Origin: Alkalihalobacillus sp. FSL W8-0930
GTDB lineage: Bacteria; Bacillota; Bacilli; Bacillales; Bacillaceae_D
Assembly: GCA_037965595.1 (NCBI GenBank)
Contig: CP150183.1
Coordinates: forward strand, 1,054,001 to 1,118,000
Reading direction: 5' to 3'
Length of the DNA: 64,000 nt
Below the pieces are notes generated by a model that saw nothing but the letters and a program-made list of their open reading frames with translations, had not been told where the DNA came from and did not search any database. Of this stretch, positions 1 to 10,829 are shown piece by piece. Positions within the stretch are counted from its first letter, which is position 1. The number at the start of each line of letters is the position of its first letter. The position numbers and the translations under genes are program-made.

Positions 1-856
1 TTTGTCCCTATTACTAATGGCCGTCTATTTAGTGTATAGATATATTGTGTTAGCTCCCTACTACAAGAAGTTAACAAAGGAAGCAGGGGGTCATCACGAC
101 TTTGAAATTGAAGGAAATCATCCGCTCATTCGTGCACATAATCAATTACTCGCACGTTATTATAACCAGCATCAAGCAGAGCAGCACCAGCTTGAAATAC
201 GCAAAAATCAACAGGTTCAATTTATGACGCAATGGGTGCACCAAATGAAGACCCCTGTTTCTGTCATGAATTTGATTACTCAAAATGAAGCAGATTTTCA
301 CGAGTATCCTGCTCTCAGAACAGAATTAAAACGACTGGAAAAAGGGCTAGATCTTGCCTTACATACAGCCAGGTTCGAACAATTCGAACAAGACTTCCGG
401 GTGAAATCAGTTCATTTAAAAACGCTTGTTCAACAAGTCGTACAAGAAAACAAGCGATTGTTTATCTTGAAGGAAATGTATCCGAAAATTGATGTAGATG
501 AGAAAATCACGATATCCTCAGATCCCAAATGGCTTGTGTTTATGTTGGATCAATTAATTGTAAATGCCATTAAGTACACAAAGGATTCGGGAAAACAATT
601 ATTGATCTCAAGTCAATTAGATCAAGATGTCCCAACTCTCCTGATACAGGACCAAGGAGTAGGAATTCAAGCATCAGACCTACCAATGATCAGCCGGCCC
701 TTTTATACAGGGGAAAACGGGCGCAAATACGGTGAATCAACAGGAATGGGACTGCATCTTGTCGATCAATTATGCGAGAAACTCAATATCGAAATTAAAA
801 TTAAATCAGAAGTTGGGGTAGGTACGAAGGTTTACCTCACCTTCCCGAGCTCGTAG
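1..856 (+). CDS. Sensor histidine kinase, C-terminal part (intramembrane-sensing type)
   Basis: The gene is already open at the window edge, so only the last 284 or so residues are visible, beginning in a hydrophobic segment that would be the last transmembrane helix. The phospho-acceptor box WVHQMKTPVS carries the histidine near visible residue 80. The N box (LDQLIVNAIKYT, about 180), G1 (DQGVGI) and G2 (GESTGMGLHLV) of the HATPase domain follow. The WVHQxKTP form of the H box is typical of BceS/GraS-type kinases that monitor a cell-envelope ABC transporter; that subfamily call is from memory. Its response regulator would lie upstream, outside the window. The downstream exporter genes are more than 290 bp away behind a repeat, so shared transcription is not evident. 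Confidence 0.85.
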   Translation, partial: LSLLLMAVYLVYRYIVLAPYYKKLTKEAGGHHDFEIEGNHPLIRAHNQLLARYYNQHQAEQHQLEIRKNQQVQFMTQWVHQMKTPVSVMNLITQNEADFHEYPALRTELKRLEKGLDLALHTARFEQFEQDFRVKSVHLKTLVQQVVQENKRLFILKEMYPKIDVDEKITISSDPKWLVFMLDQLIVNAIKYTKDSGKQLLISSQLDQDVPTLLIQDQGVGIQASDLPMISRPFYTGENGRKYGESTGMGLHLVDQLCEKLNIEIKIKSEVGVGTKVYLTFPSS

Positions 857-863
857 AACCTAT

Positions 864-1022
864 AGAGGTTGGGACAAAAATAAAAATCAATGAGAAAATG
901 GCGAATGATTCTACCTCCGAATCATTCGCCATTCATGTTTTTTATGAGTAAGTCTCCCGTAGCGGATTTGGTGCTATGTTCGTGCTTGGCTAACAACGTT
1001 AATGTAATGTCCACTCTATGAT
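864..1022 (+). repeat. Intergenic repeat copy 1 (internally deleted)
   Basis: First of seven related copies. It opens with GAGGTTGGGACA, has the palindrome at 897-933 (15-bp arms AATGGCGAATGATTC and its complement, loop TACCTCC), then jumps to the right-hand block TAGCGGATTTGGTGCTATGTTCGTG. The middle block seen in full copies (about 100 bp) is missing. It starts 8 bp after the kinase stop codon and could act as that gene's terminator. It occupies most of the 292-bp gap before the ABC exporter; nothing else is recognisable there. Confidence 0.85.
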
Positions 1023-1149
1023 CTGTTATTTAATCAAGAGTATCATCTAAGCAAAACTCATCAGTTGTCATAATCGTCTTCGTGCTCGAAATAAGATATA
1101 ATTAGATTAACGAAATAGATGCCGGGGTTGGGGTTAAGGAGTAGATTAA

Positions 1150-2871
1150 ATGAAACATGTATTTTCATATTTGAAGCCTTATCGAATAGCTGTGTTTATT
1201 GCCCTGTTTTTAATGCTTCTCGAGCTTACGGTTGAGTTAGCATCACCACTCATTTTGGCCCGGATCATTGATGATGGTGTTGTGGCTGGAGATTTAAACG
1301 TGATTTTATTTTGGGGAGCTATCCTCATGGGGAGTTCTTTTATTGCTTTCTTTGCAGGGGTCGTCAATTCATTTTTTGCAGCGCATGCGGGCCAGAGTAC
1401 AGGACTTGATCTAAGATCATCGATGTATCGGCGTATTCAATTGTCCTCATTTGAAAAGCTGGAGAAATTCTCAACTTCTTCATTAATCATGAGACTCACA
1501 AACGACGTCACTCAAATTCAGAATACTGTGTTTATGGGACTACGTATTATGATGAGGGCCCCACTTCTGATCATTGGGGGAATTACTTTATCCTTTTTTG
1601 TGAATGTCCAGCTGGCACTTGTATTCGCTGTTGTCATCCCTTTACTTGTTTTAACCATTACGATTTTAATGAGAAAAGGTGCTCTATCGTTCGGCTGGGT
1701 CCAACGAAAGCTTGATCAAGTGAATCATAGTATGAGAGAAAATCTATTAGCCATTAAGTTGATCAAGGCATTTGTCCGACGTGGTCACGAGGCTAAACAA
1801 TTCGTCACAAAGAATGAGCAATTAAAGGATCAAACGATGCGGGCATTACGTTTAATGGAGATCACCCAACCCATCCTATTACTTCTTATGAATGCATCAA
1901 TCATTGCTGTATTATGGTTTGGTAGTGTTCAGTTGGGTACGGGCGGAGCTCAAGTTGGAGAGATTGTAGCCATTGTAAACTATGCTACGAGAATTACTGG
2001 TGCCCTGACCGTTCTTTCCATGATTATTATGGTCGTGTCGAGAGCGAAGGCTTCCGCAGAACGAATTGAAGAGGTATTAACGGAATGTAGTGGGGATGAG
2101 GAACAAGCGATTCAAAAGAGTGGAACATCTTATACTCAAAAAGGTGATCTCACATTTGAACATGTGTCATTCGCTTATCCTGAGGCTAACATTGATGCGA
2201 TTCGTGACCTCTCCTTTCATGTATCAGCTTATCAAACGGTTGCGGTGATTGGCGCAACAGGTTCTGGGAAATCGTCTCTTTTTCAATTAATTCCTCGGTT
2301 ATATCAGCCGACTAGTGGCCGCATATTAATCGATGGATCAAATATTAATGAGTTTGATTTACGTACATTACGACATACGATCGGATACGTATCCCAGCAA
2401 ACGATGCTTTTCTCCGGAAGCATCCGTGAGAACATCTCATGGGGAAAACCAGATGCAACAATGGAGGAGATCATTCAGGCTACTGAGGCTGCACAAATTC
2501 ATGATACAATCTCTAAACTGCCGGATGGGTACGAAACACGAATTGGTCAACGGGGTGTGAATCTTTCTGGTGGCCAGAAGCAGCGTATTGCCATTGCACG
2601 GGCTCTACTTAGAAAGCCTGCTATCCTTCTATTAGATGATAGTACGAGTGCACTTGATAACAAAACCGAGGCAGCGTTTTTTAAAGCCTTAAGGCAGTAT
2701 CCATGTACAACCATCTTAATTACACAAAAGCTCTCAACCGCAATGGCCGCAGACTCGATTCTGTTGCTTGAGCACGGGGAACTAGTGGATGAAGGTAGAC
2801 ACAAGCATCTTCTTGCTACATCAGCCTTCTACCAGGAATTGTACTATTCGCAGTATCGAAAGGAGGCATAG
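1150..2871 (+). CDS. yfiB: Heterodimeric multidrug-type ABC exporter, degenerate-site subunit (YfiB-like)
   Basis: A 573-residue half-transporter: an ABC transmembrane domain of about 320 residues, then a nucleotide-binding domain. Walker A is GATGSGKSS (about 367) and the signature LSGGQ (about 471). The Walker B segment reads LLLDDS, so the catalytic glutamate is aspartate, and the switch histidine is replaced in LITQKLS. Those substitutions mark the non-hydrolysing site of heterodimeric exporters such as BmrC/BmrD and TM287/288. The partner starts 3 bp downstream, with its Shine-Dalgarno inside the end of this gene. Length and N-terminal sequence resemble B. subtilis YfiB; substrate unknown. 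Confidence 0.85.
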   Translation: MKHVFSYLKPYRIAVFIALFLMLLELTVELASPLILARIIDDGVVAGDLNVILFWGAILMGSSFIAFFAGVVNSFFAAHAGQSTGLDLRSSMYRRIQLSSFEKLEKFSTSSLIMRLTNDVTQIQNTVFMGLRIMMRAPLLIIGGITLSFFVNVQLALVFAVVIPLLVLTITILMRKGALSFGWVQRKLDQVNHSMRENLLAIKLIKAFVRRGHEAKQFVTKNEQLKDQTMRALRLMEITQPILLLLMNASIIAVLWFGSVQLGTGGAQVGEIVAIVNYATRITGALTVLSMIIMVVSRAKASAERIEEVLTECSGDEEQAIQKSGTSYTQKGDLTFEHVSFAYPEANIDAIRDLSFHVSAYQTVAVIGATGSGKSSLFQLIPRLYQPTSGRILIDGSNINEFDLRTLRHTIGYVSQQTMLFSGSIRENISWGKPDATMEEIIQATEAAQIHDTISKLPDGYETRIGQRGVNLSGGQKQRIAIARALLRKPAILLLDDSTSALDNKTEAAFFKALRQYPCTTILITQKLSTAMAADSILLLEHGELVDEGRHKHLLATSAFYQELYYSQYRKEA

Positions 2872-2874
2872 AGT

Positions 2875-4704
2875 ATGGGATCTCCTCTAAAAGAGCCGTT
2901 CCAGTACGAGAAGATTGAGATTGATCATTCAAAGGATAAGAAAAAGAAAAACGATAAAAAGGCGAAGGATTGGAAAGGAACACTTCTCCGAATTTGGACG
3001 TTTTTATCTATTTATAAGTTTAAATTAGTTCTTGTGGTCACGATGGTTGTCATTAGTTCCATATTAAGTTTACTTGGACCATTTCTTGTGGGAAAAGCCA
3101 TTGATGATTATTTTATTGCTGGAAATTTGGAAGGATTACCTTCGCTTCTACTTGCTCTAGCAGCGATTTATCTGGGCCTGTCACTCGCCACGTGGTTTCA
3201 AAATTATTGGATGATTGGTGTATCCCAGCAAACTGTTCAGGAAATGAGAACTCTTTTATTTCTGCAGATTCAACGGTTGCCTCTTGCCTATTTTGATAAA
3301 CGACAACATGGTGAATTGATGAGTCGCATGACAAATGATATGGAGAATGTCAGTAATACCTTAAATAGCTCAATTATCCAACTACTCTCCAGTGTTATTA
3401 CGTTTATTGGGATTTTAGCCGTCATGCTTTGGTTAAGTCCATTACTGACGGTTGTCACGCTGATGGTAGTTCCATTAATGTTCATTGGCTTAAGATGGAT
3501 TACTAAACGAACCTCTGTCTTTTTTAAGGAACAACAAAAAAATCTAGGGAATTTAAACGGCTATATTGAGGAAACCATTGCGGGTCAGGCGATGGTTAAG
3601 ACATTTTCTAGAGAAGAGCCCATCATTCAAGAGTTTGAAGAAAAAAATCAAAAGCTCCGAACATCAGGATTTTGGGCTCAGACGTATTCAGGTTTTATCC
3701 CTAAAGTCATGAACGTCTTAAACAATGCTAGTTTTGCGATTATCGCAGGTGTTGGTGGATTACTCGCTTTAAATCCAGCCTCAGGTGTGACGGTGGGGAC
3801 CATTGTGATCTTTGCGGAGTATTCACGACAATTCACCCGGCCACTTAACGACTTGGCCAACCAGTTTAATACGTTACTTTCTGCTATTGCTGGAGCGGAG
3901 CGAGTGTTTGAAGTCATTGATGAACCATCAGATCTAGATCACGAAGGGGCAAAATCAATCGAGTCAATTAAAGGTGATGTCAGGTTTGAGCGTGTGTCTT
4001 TCTCTTATGACAATGAATTGATCTTAAAGGATGTTTCTTTTTCTGTGCGATCGGGTGAAACGGTTGCGTTTGTTGGACCAACAGGTGCTGGAAAAACAAC
4101 GATCATTAATTTGCTTTCGTACTTTTACGAAACCGATAGCGGTCACATTTTCATCGACGATATCGATATGAAGCACATTCAAAAAGAAAGCTTACGGAAA
4201 AAGATGGGGTTTGTCTTACAAGATTCCTTCCTTTTTCAAGGTAGCATTAGAGAGAATATCCGCTATGGACGATTGGACGCAACAGACGAAGAAGTAGAAG
4301 AGGCAGCCAAAAAGGCCAATGCGCATGACTTTATTATCAGGCTTCAAAATGGGTATGATACAGAACTGAAGCAGGATGGTGGAGGAATAAGCCAAGGGCA
4401 AAAGCAACTCCTTTCAATCGCAAGAGCTATCCTTGCTGACCCTTCCATTTTAATTTTAGACGAAGCCACATCCAGTATTGATACGATTACTGAAATGCGT
4501 ATACAAGAAGCGCTTCAACGTTTGATGAAAGGGAGAACAAGCTTTATGATTGCTCACCGTTTAAACACGATTGAACAGGCTGACCGCATTTATGTCCTAC
4601 AGGATGGCGAGATTACAGAGCATGGTTCTCATGAAGACCTTATCAGCCAAAAAGGTTTTTACTTCGGCCTACATCAAAAACTTGAGCAGCAGCAAACAGG
4701 GTAA
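2875..4704 (+). CDS. yfiC: Heterodimeric multidrug-type ABC exporter, catalytic-site subunit (YfiC-like)
   Basis: A 609-residue half-transporter with a lysine-rich cytoplasmic N-terminal extension (residues 20-40), six predicted membrane helices and a nucleotide-binding domain. Walker A GPTGAGKTT (about 400), Walker B LILDEATS with the catalytic glutamate (about 528) and the switch histidine in IAHRLNT (about 558) are intact. The ABC signature is altered to ISQGQ (about 503). This complements the upstream subunit exactly: Walker motifs are good here and the signature is good there, giving one competent and one degenerate ATP site. ATG start 3 bp after the previous stop, with AAGGAGG at 2860. 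The two genes form a translationally linked pair. Confidence 0.87.
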   Translation: MGSPLKEPFQYEKIEIDHSKDKKKKNDKKAKDWKGTLLRIWTFLSIYKFKLVLVVTMVVISSILSLLGPFLVGKAIDDYFIAGNLEGLPSLLLALAAIYLGLSLATWFQNYWMIGVSQQTVQEMRTLLFLQIQRLPLAYFDKRQHGELMSRMTNDMENVSNTLNSSIIQLLSSVITFIGILAVMLWLSPLLTVVTLMVVPLMFIGLRWITKRTSVFFKEQQKNLGNLNGYIEETIAGQAMVKTFSREEPIIQEFEEKNQKLRTSGFWAQTYSGFIPKVMNVLNNASFAIIAGVGGLLALNPASGVTVGTIVIFAEYSRQFTRPLNDLANQFNTLLSAIAGAERVFEVIDEPSDLDHEGAKSIESIKGDVRFERVSFSYDNELILKDVSFSVRSGETVAFVGPTGAGKTTIINLLSYFYETDSGHIFIDDIDMKHIQKESLRKKMGFVLQDSFLFQGSIRENIRYGRLDATDEEVEEAAKKANAHDFIIRLQNGYDTELKQDGGGISQGQKQLLSIARAILADPSILILDEATSSIDTITEMRIQEALQRLMKGRTSFMIAHRLNTIEQADRIYVLQDGEITEHGSHEDLISQKGFYFGLHQKLEQQQTG

Positions 4705-4713
4705 CATTATAAT

Positions 4714-4973
4714 GAGAGAGTGACATAACTATAATATGGATAGCAAAACACAAACATAGCACCTAATCCGCTACAGGAGAAGCCCTCGCACCCACAAGAA
4801 CGGCCTCAGCCCCTTTCGCGGAAAGGGCGCCGCTACAGTGTCTTCACCGCGTTCTGTTCCGTAGGAGTCTCGGGTTCTCCCTCCGCTTGTTCAAATAAAA
4901 TCATGAATGGCGAATGATTCGATAGTTGAATCATTCGCCATTTTCGTATTGATTTTTAGTTATATCCCAGGAT
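4714..4973 (-). repeat. Intergenic repeat copy 2 (full length, inverted)
   Basis: Full-length copy in minus orientation. The palindrome is at 4906-4942 with perfect 15-bp arms and a 7-nt loop (GATAGTT). The middle block with CCCTTTCGCGGAAAGGG and CCGTAGGAGTCTCGGGTTCTCC is present, as is the right block next to the exporter stop. Together with a short promoter-sized stretch it fills the 385-bp gap before the KinB-like kinase. Confidence 0.9.
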
Positions 4974-5089
4974 CATTTTTAATAAGATTTTGATTCAAGA
5001 TTTCTGTAACTCTCAAAAAGGATTCTGTTAAAACATGTCGAAATATACAACAAGAAGGAAATTGTTAATACGTGGGGAGCGCCGACAAC

Positions 5090-6367
5090 ATGATTTTTGG
5101 GATTTTTGAGAAGCTAATATTACATGTGTTAATTGTACTAGTTCCAATTATTCTGTATTTAATGATCTATGAAGGTCAGCCAAAGAAACGAAAAAATATC
5201 GTATTAATTTGTTTTATGTCCATTGCCGCTATACTTTGTGTCATGTACCCATTTCACGATAATGGACTGCTATGGGATCTACGTTATGTTCCGATTGTCA
5301 TAGCGTTTATGTATGGAAATCGTACAGCAGGTTTGACTGTAACCGGAATTGTCTTGCTTGTCCGTGTTTATCAAGGTGGGGACATGATTGTCTATGGCGT
5401 GATAGGACTGATTATAAACTCCATTATATTTCTTCTGTTAACTCACTTGGTAAAAGAGAAGGTGCTCCAGAGTAACCGTTTGAAAATTTCTATGTTCGGT
5501 ATTTTAATTCCTATTGGCTTACAGCTTATGCTGGCGCTCGTTAAGCTGGTAAGAGAAGGAACATTTCAATCTGATATCGATGAATTACTGGTATTCTCAG
5601 GAGTTTATACCTCGCTTATCTTATTTTCAATGTTTATAGCTGCATCATTATACGAAATGTTTTTAAAAAGAGAACGAATGCAGGATGAATTATTATATGC
5701 AGTACGGCAACAATCAATTAGCGAGCTTTCCGCCTCCATTGCGCATGAGGTACGTAACCCATTAACGGTTGTTAAAGGATTTCTTCAACTAATGAAGGAA
5801 GACGACACGCAAGCAAAGCAAGAATACTATCAACTGATTTTAAGTGAATTAAACCGAGCTGAGAACATCATTCATGAATATCTCACCCTCTCAAAGCCAC
5901 AGCTAGGAGAGAGTCTTACGGTTCCGATGAAAGAGTGCCTCGTGCACACGATCACCCTCCTTACCCCTTATGCTTTTAAAGAAGGTGTTCTATTAAAAGA
6001 ACTTAAGACAAATGAACAAGAAGCGTTTGTGTTCACAGATCGTTCTAAGTTAAAACAAGCCATTATTAATTTCTTGAAGAATGCCATCGAAGCATCTGCC
6101 CCAAGCGGTGAGGTTGAAGTCACAATGAACGTAAACAAACAATTTGTTGAAGTAGAGATTCGAGATACTGGTAAAGGAATGAGTAAAGAGGAGTTAGCTA
6201 AGATTGGAACAGTTTATTATTCAACAAAAGAAGAAGGCACAGGACTTGGCACGATGGTTTCTATTCGTTTGATTGAAGAGATGGGTGGGAAGATTTTATA
6301 CGAAAGTGAAGTCAATAAAGGTACAACGGTTCAAATTGTACTTCCCTTAAAAACAGATAATGAGTAA
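5090..6367 (+). CDS. KinB-like membrane sensor histidine kinase
   Basis: About 425 residues: roughly six hydrophobic helices in the first 200 residues with the YGNRTAGLTV signature of 5TM-type (5TMR-LYT) sensors, then HisKA (SASIAHEVRNPLTVVKG, histidine near 217) and HATPase (N box INFLKNAIEAS, G2 GTGLGTMVSI). Architecture and length match KinB/KinD-class kinases that feed phosphate into the Spo0F-Spo0B-Spo0A relay. I chose the ATG at 5090 behind GGGGAG (10-nt gap); a GTG at 5072 is an alternative. No response regulator is adjacent, as usual for orphan sporulation kinases. The sporulation role is inferred from family, not from sequence alone. Confidence 0.82.
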   Translation: MIFGIFEKLILHVLIVLVPIILYLMIYEGQPKKRKNIVLICFMSIAAILCVMYPFHDNGLLWDLRYVPIVIAFMYGNRTAGLTVTGIVLLVRVYQGGDMIVYGVIGLIINSIIFLLLTHLVKEKVLQSNRLKISMFGILIPIGLQLMLALVKLVREGTFQSDIDELLVFSGVYTSLILFSMFIAASLYEMFLKRERMQDELLYAVRQQSISELSASIAHEVRNPLTVVKGFLQLMKEDDTQAKQEYYQLILSELNRAENIIHEYLTLSKPQLGESLTVPMKECLVHTITLLTPYAFKEGVLLKELKTNEQEAFVFTDRSKLKQAIINFLKNAIEASAPSGEVEVTMNVNKQFVEVEIRDTGKGMSKEELAKIGTVYYSTKEEGTGLGTMVSIRLIEEMGGKILYESEVNKGTTVQIVLPLKTDNE

Positions 6368-6382
6368 AGTAAAAAGAAAGGG

Positions 6383-6411
6383 TTTACAAAATAAAATGTA
6401 TGCGTTATAGT
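6383..6411 (+). promoter_or_regulatory. Sigma-A promoter for glpFK
   Basis: TTTACA (6383-6388), 17-bp spacer, TATAGT (6406-6411). It lies just upstream of the hairpin leader of glpF, so transcripts would begin near 6418 and must pass the terminator at 6449-6510. Confidence 0.65.
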
Positions 6412-6448
6412 GAACCTAAGTTTATAATGCCAAGCTGATGAGCCAATG

Positions 6449-6510
6449 AGAGCAGCTTTTTATTCCATAGTGTGTACTTGCGCTACGGGAATAGGAAGCT
6501 GTTCTTTTTT
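6449..6510 (+). promoter_or_regulatory. glpF leader terminator, probable GlpP antitermination target
   Basis: Arms 6449-6466 and 6488-6505 pair over 18 bp with three G-U pairs and run into a T tract (6505-6510), all before the glpF ribosome binding site. The glpD leader has an analogous hairpin with shared elements (GATGAG before it, ATTCCA in the left arm, CGGGAAT/CGGAAT in the right). GlpP, encoded in this window, is the known antiterminator for such leaders in Bacillus. Confidence 0.75.
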
Positions 6511-6561
6511 GTGTTAGAAAAAGATGGAATCAGGGTAGGTTATACAAGAGGGGGAAACAAT

Positions 6562-7398
6562 ATGTTTGCAGAATTTTTAGCTGAGATGATAGGTACGATG
6601 GTGTTAATTATATTTGGTGCCGGTGTTGTGGCAGGTAACCTATTAAAGAAATCGAAATCAGAAGGATCCGGATGGGTTGCTATTTCCGTAGCATGGGGTT
6701 TAGCTGTTACAATGGGTGTTTATGTATCAGGAACAGTAAGTGATGCTCATTTGAATCCCGCGGTAACACTCTCATTTGCGGCAATTGGAGAATTTTCATG
6801 GGATATGGTACCTGCCTATATTGCTGGTCAATTAATTGGAGCGTTTCTAGGTGCTTGTGTGGTGTATTTGAACTACTTACCACACTGGAGAGAAACAAAG
6901 GACCAGGGTGCAAAGCTTGGAGTATTTGCTACTGACCCTGCGATCCCGCATTACCCATCTAACATTATTAGTGAAGCAATTGGAACCGCTGTTTTAATCT
7001 TTGGTTTGCTTGCAATTGGGGCAAATCAGTTTTCAGAAGGACTTAATCCATTTATAGTAGGGTTGTTGATTACAGCCATTGGTTTCTCACTTGGAGGACC
7101 AACAGGATATGCAATTAACCCTGCCCGTGACTTGGGACCGCGTATTGCTCACTTCCTATTGCCGATTCATGGAAAAGGACCATCTAATTGGAGCTACGCT
7201 TGGGTGCCGATTGTTGGACCACTACTTGGTGGTGTGATCGGAGCAGTTCTTTATCAATTTGTCTTTTTGGAAAACTCAGTTGTAGGAATTAGTATTGGCG
7301 TTATTGCCATTTTGGCATTGGTTGCTTTATCTACAACCTTCTCAATTGTGAAATCGAACCAAGAAAAAACCAGCAAAACAGCTACAAAACGTGTTTAA
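6562..7398 (+). CDS. glpF: Glycerol uptake facilitator (aquaglyceroporin)
   Basis: A 278-residue MIP-family channel that lets glycerol cross the membrane for trapping by GlpK. Both pore NPA motifs are visible: HLNPAVT near residue 64 and AINPARDLGPR near 185. The ARDLGPR tail of the second and the intervening acidic residue are typical of glycerol facilitators rather than pure aquaporins. The open frame extends upstream to 6472, but that part lies in the leader terminator; the ATG at 6562 follows GAGGGGGAAACA and begins the conserved MFAEFLAEMIGT. glpK follows 24 bp later, forming the operon. Confidence 0.95.
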   Translation: MFAEFLAEMIGTMVLIIFGAGVVAGNLLKKSKSEGSGWVAISVAWGLAVTMGVYVSGTVSDAHLNPAVTLSFAAIGEFSWDMVPAYIAGQLIGAFLGACVVYLNYLPHWRETKDQGAKLGVFATDPAIPHYPSNIISEAIGTAVLIFGLLAIGANQFSEGLNPFIVGLLITAIGFSLGGPTGYAINPARDLGPRIAHFLLPIHGKGPSNWSYAWVPIVGPLLGGVIGAVLYQFVFLENSVVGISIGVIAILALVALSTTFSIVKSNQEKTSKTATKRV

Positions 7399-8928
<1,530 letters not shown>

Positions 8929-8990
8929 CGTTACAGCAAAATGTGGAAACCTCATCAATTATTTAAATAAGTCTACTTCAAGCAAAATCC

Positions 8991-9019
8991 TTTACGTGGA
9001 CCTTCAAGTGGACTATAAT
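8991..9019 (+). promoter_or_regulatory. Sigma-A promoter for glpD
   Basis: TTTACG (8991-8996), 17-bp spacer, perfect TATAAT (9014-9019). It lies between the glpK stop and the glpD leader hairpin, showing that glpD is transcribed separately from glpFK. Confidence 0.75.
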
Positions 9020-9050
9020 TTAGATAAGTTAATAACGGTCTGAGACGATG

Positions 9051-9116
9051 AGGAGGCCACAGCATTCCAATGTTCCTAGCGATAGGACTCGGAATTTGCT
9101 GTGGTCTCCTTTTTTT
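9051..9116 (+). promoter_or_regulatory. glpD leader terminator, probable GlpP antitermination target
   Basis: The left arm from 9051 (AGGAGGCCACAGCATTCC) pairs with the right arm ending at 9110 (one G-U pair, a small bulge), followed by seven Ts. It lies wholly between the promoter and the glpD start codon, so read-through needs antitermination. The open frame that starts at 9048 inside this hairpin is not the real glpD start. Confidence 0.8.
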
Positions 9117-9152
9117 CGTCTTTGGCACACTTTACATCAGGGGTGGAGCAAA

Positions 9153-10796
9153 ATGAGTTTTTCATACAAGCAAAGAGAAGAGAATATGCGCAAGATGAAT
9201 GAAACAGAATTAGATCTGTTAATTATAGGTGGAGGAATTACTGGATCAGGGATAGGATTAGATGCTGCATCAAGAGGCTTGCGTACTGGATTAATTGAGA
9301 TGCAGGACTTTGCGGCAGGTACATCAAGCCGTTCCACAAAGCTTATTCACGGTGGACTTAGATACTTGAAGCAATTTGAAATAAAACTTGTTGCAGATGT
9401 GGGGAAAGAGCGTGCCATTGTTTATGAGAATGCACCACATGTAACAACACCACTATGGATGATGCTACCGTTCTACAAAGGAGGAACGTTTAACTACTTA
9501 ACGACTTCTTTTGGACTGAAGGTATATGATTTTCTAGCAGGTGTTAAGAGAGATGAACGTCGGAACATGTTGAAGTCCGAAACAGCCCTTTCTAAAGAAC
9601 CATTGCTAAACAAAGAAGGACTTAAAGGTGCAGGCGTTTACGTAGAGTATCGAACGGATGATGCGAGATTGACAATCGAAGTCATGAAAAAGGCGATTGA
9701 TCATGGTTTGCTTGCATCAAACTACGTTAAAGCAGATACATTCATTTACAAAGATAAGAAAGTTGTAGGTGTTCAAACAACGGACTTAATTACTGGCGAG
9801 AAGCAAGAGATCTACGCCAAGAAGATAGTGAATGCTACGGGACCTTGGGTAGACAAGCTTCGGGAAGAGGATAACTCGAAAAAAGGAAAAACAATCCACC
9901 TAACAAAAGGAGTTCATCTTGTTGTAAGTGGAAAACGATTCCCGTTACGTAGTGCCCTATACTTCGATACACCGTTTAAAGATGGACGCATGATGTTTGC
10001 GATCCCACGTGAAGGAAAAACGTATATCGGTACAACGGATACGAACTATAAAGGCGATCAAGCTGATCCTGGCGTAACAAAGGAAGATGTTGATTACATC
10101 TTAAATGCTGCGAATGGAATGTTCCCTGAACTTGATCTGCACGCAGAGGATGTAGAGTCAAGCTGGTCTGGTTTAAGACCACTAATTCACGAGGAAGGCA
10201 AGGATCCTTCAGACATCTCTCGTAAGGATGAAATCTTCCGTTCAGATAGCGGATTATTTACAATCGCAGGTGGGAAGCTGACAGGATACAGAAAAATGGC
10301 TGACAGTGTAGTGAATATGGTTATTGATGAGCTTCCTGGTAATTATTCTTCCTGTAAAACGGAAAAAATGCTGTTATCGGGTGGGGATGTAGGAGGATCT
10401 GATCAGTTCGAAACATTTGTTAAAAAACACGTAGCGAAAGGACAAGAGCTTGGACTATCCAAAGATGAAGCAACAGAGCTTGTTCACCGTTATGGTTCAA
10501 ATGTAGAGACTGTGTTCTCTTATCTCGGCCAAGGTAGAGAGACTGGATTACCAGCTTATCTTCAAGCAACATTAGACTACGCACTTGAGCACGAAATGGC
10601 CGTTACACCTCTTGACTTTTTTGTTCGTAGAACTGGGTATTTATACTTCCACATCGATCGCGTCTTAAAATACAAGGACTTAGTTGTCAATGAAATGGCA
10701 GATCGTTTAAACTGGGATACAGAACAAAAAGAACGACTGACTCAAGATCTGGATCATCAGATTGATGCAGTATCATTTAAGCACACGGTGAACTGA
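9153..10796 (+). CDS. glpD: Aerobic glycerol-3-phosphate dehydrogenase
   Basis: A 547-residue FAD-dependent, membrane-associated dehydrogenase that oxidises sn-glycerol 3-phosphate to dihydroxyacetone phosphate and passes electrons to quinone (EC 1.1.5.3). The dinucleotide fold GGGITGSGIGLDAASRG starts near residue 23, and the FAASTSSRSTKLIHGG-type FAD region follows. I place the start at ATG 9153 behind GGGGTGGAG; this matches the length of B. subtilis GlpD (about 555) and excludes the leader hairpin. Completes the glycerol pathway with glpFK upstream. Confidence 0.95.
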   Translation: MSFSYKQREENMRKMNETELDLLIIGGGITGSGIGLDAASRGLRTGLIEMQDFAAGTSSRSTKLIHGGLRYLKQFEIKLVADVGKERAIVYENAPHVTTPLWMMLPFYKGGTFNYLTTSFGLKVYDFLAGVKRDERRNMLKSETALSKEPLLNKEGLKGAGVYVEYRTDDARLTIEVMKKAIDHGLLASNYVKADTFIYKDKKVVGVQTTDLITGEKQEIYAKKIVNATGPWVDKLREEDNSKKGKTIHLTKGVHLVVSGKRFPLRSALYFDTPFKDGRMMFAIPREGKTYIGTTDTNYKGDQADPGVTKEDVDYILNAANGMFPELDLHAEDVESSWSGLRPLIHEEGKDPSDISRKDEIFRSDSGLFTIAGGKLTGYRKMADSVVNMVIDELPGNYSSCKTEKMLLSGGDVGGSDQFETFVKKHVAKGQELGLSKDEATELVHRYGSNVETVFSYLGQGRETGLPAYLQATLDYALEHEMAVTPLDFFVRRTGYLYFHIDRVLKYKDLVVNEMADRLNWDTEQKERLTQDLDHQIDAVSFKHTVN

Positions 10797-10829
10797 TCCG
10801 TCTTAAGAAGTCGATGAGGAGAGTACGTC

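Noticed and set aside
6472-6561. N-terminal extension of glpF
   Set aside because: The extra 30 codons run through the leader terminator; the ATG at 6562 has the ribosome site and the conserved GlpF start.
9048-9152. N-terminal extension of glpD
   Set aside because: It translates the leader hairpin and promoter-proximal region; no ribosome site, and the product there is non-conserved in character.
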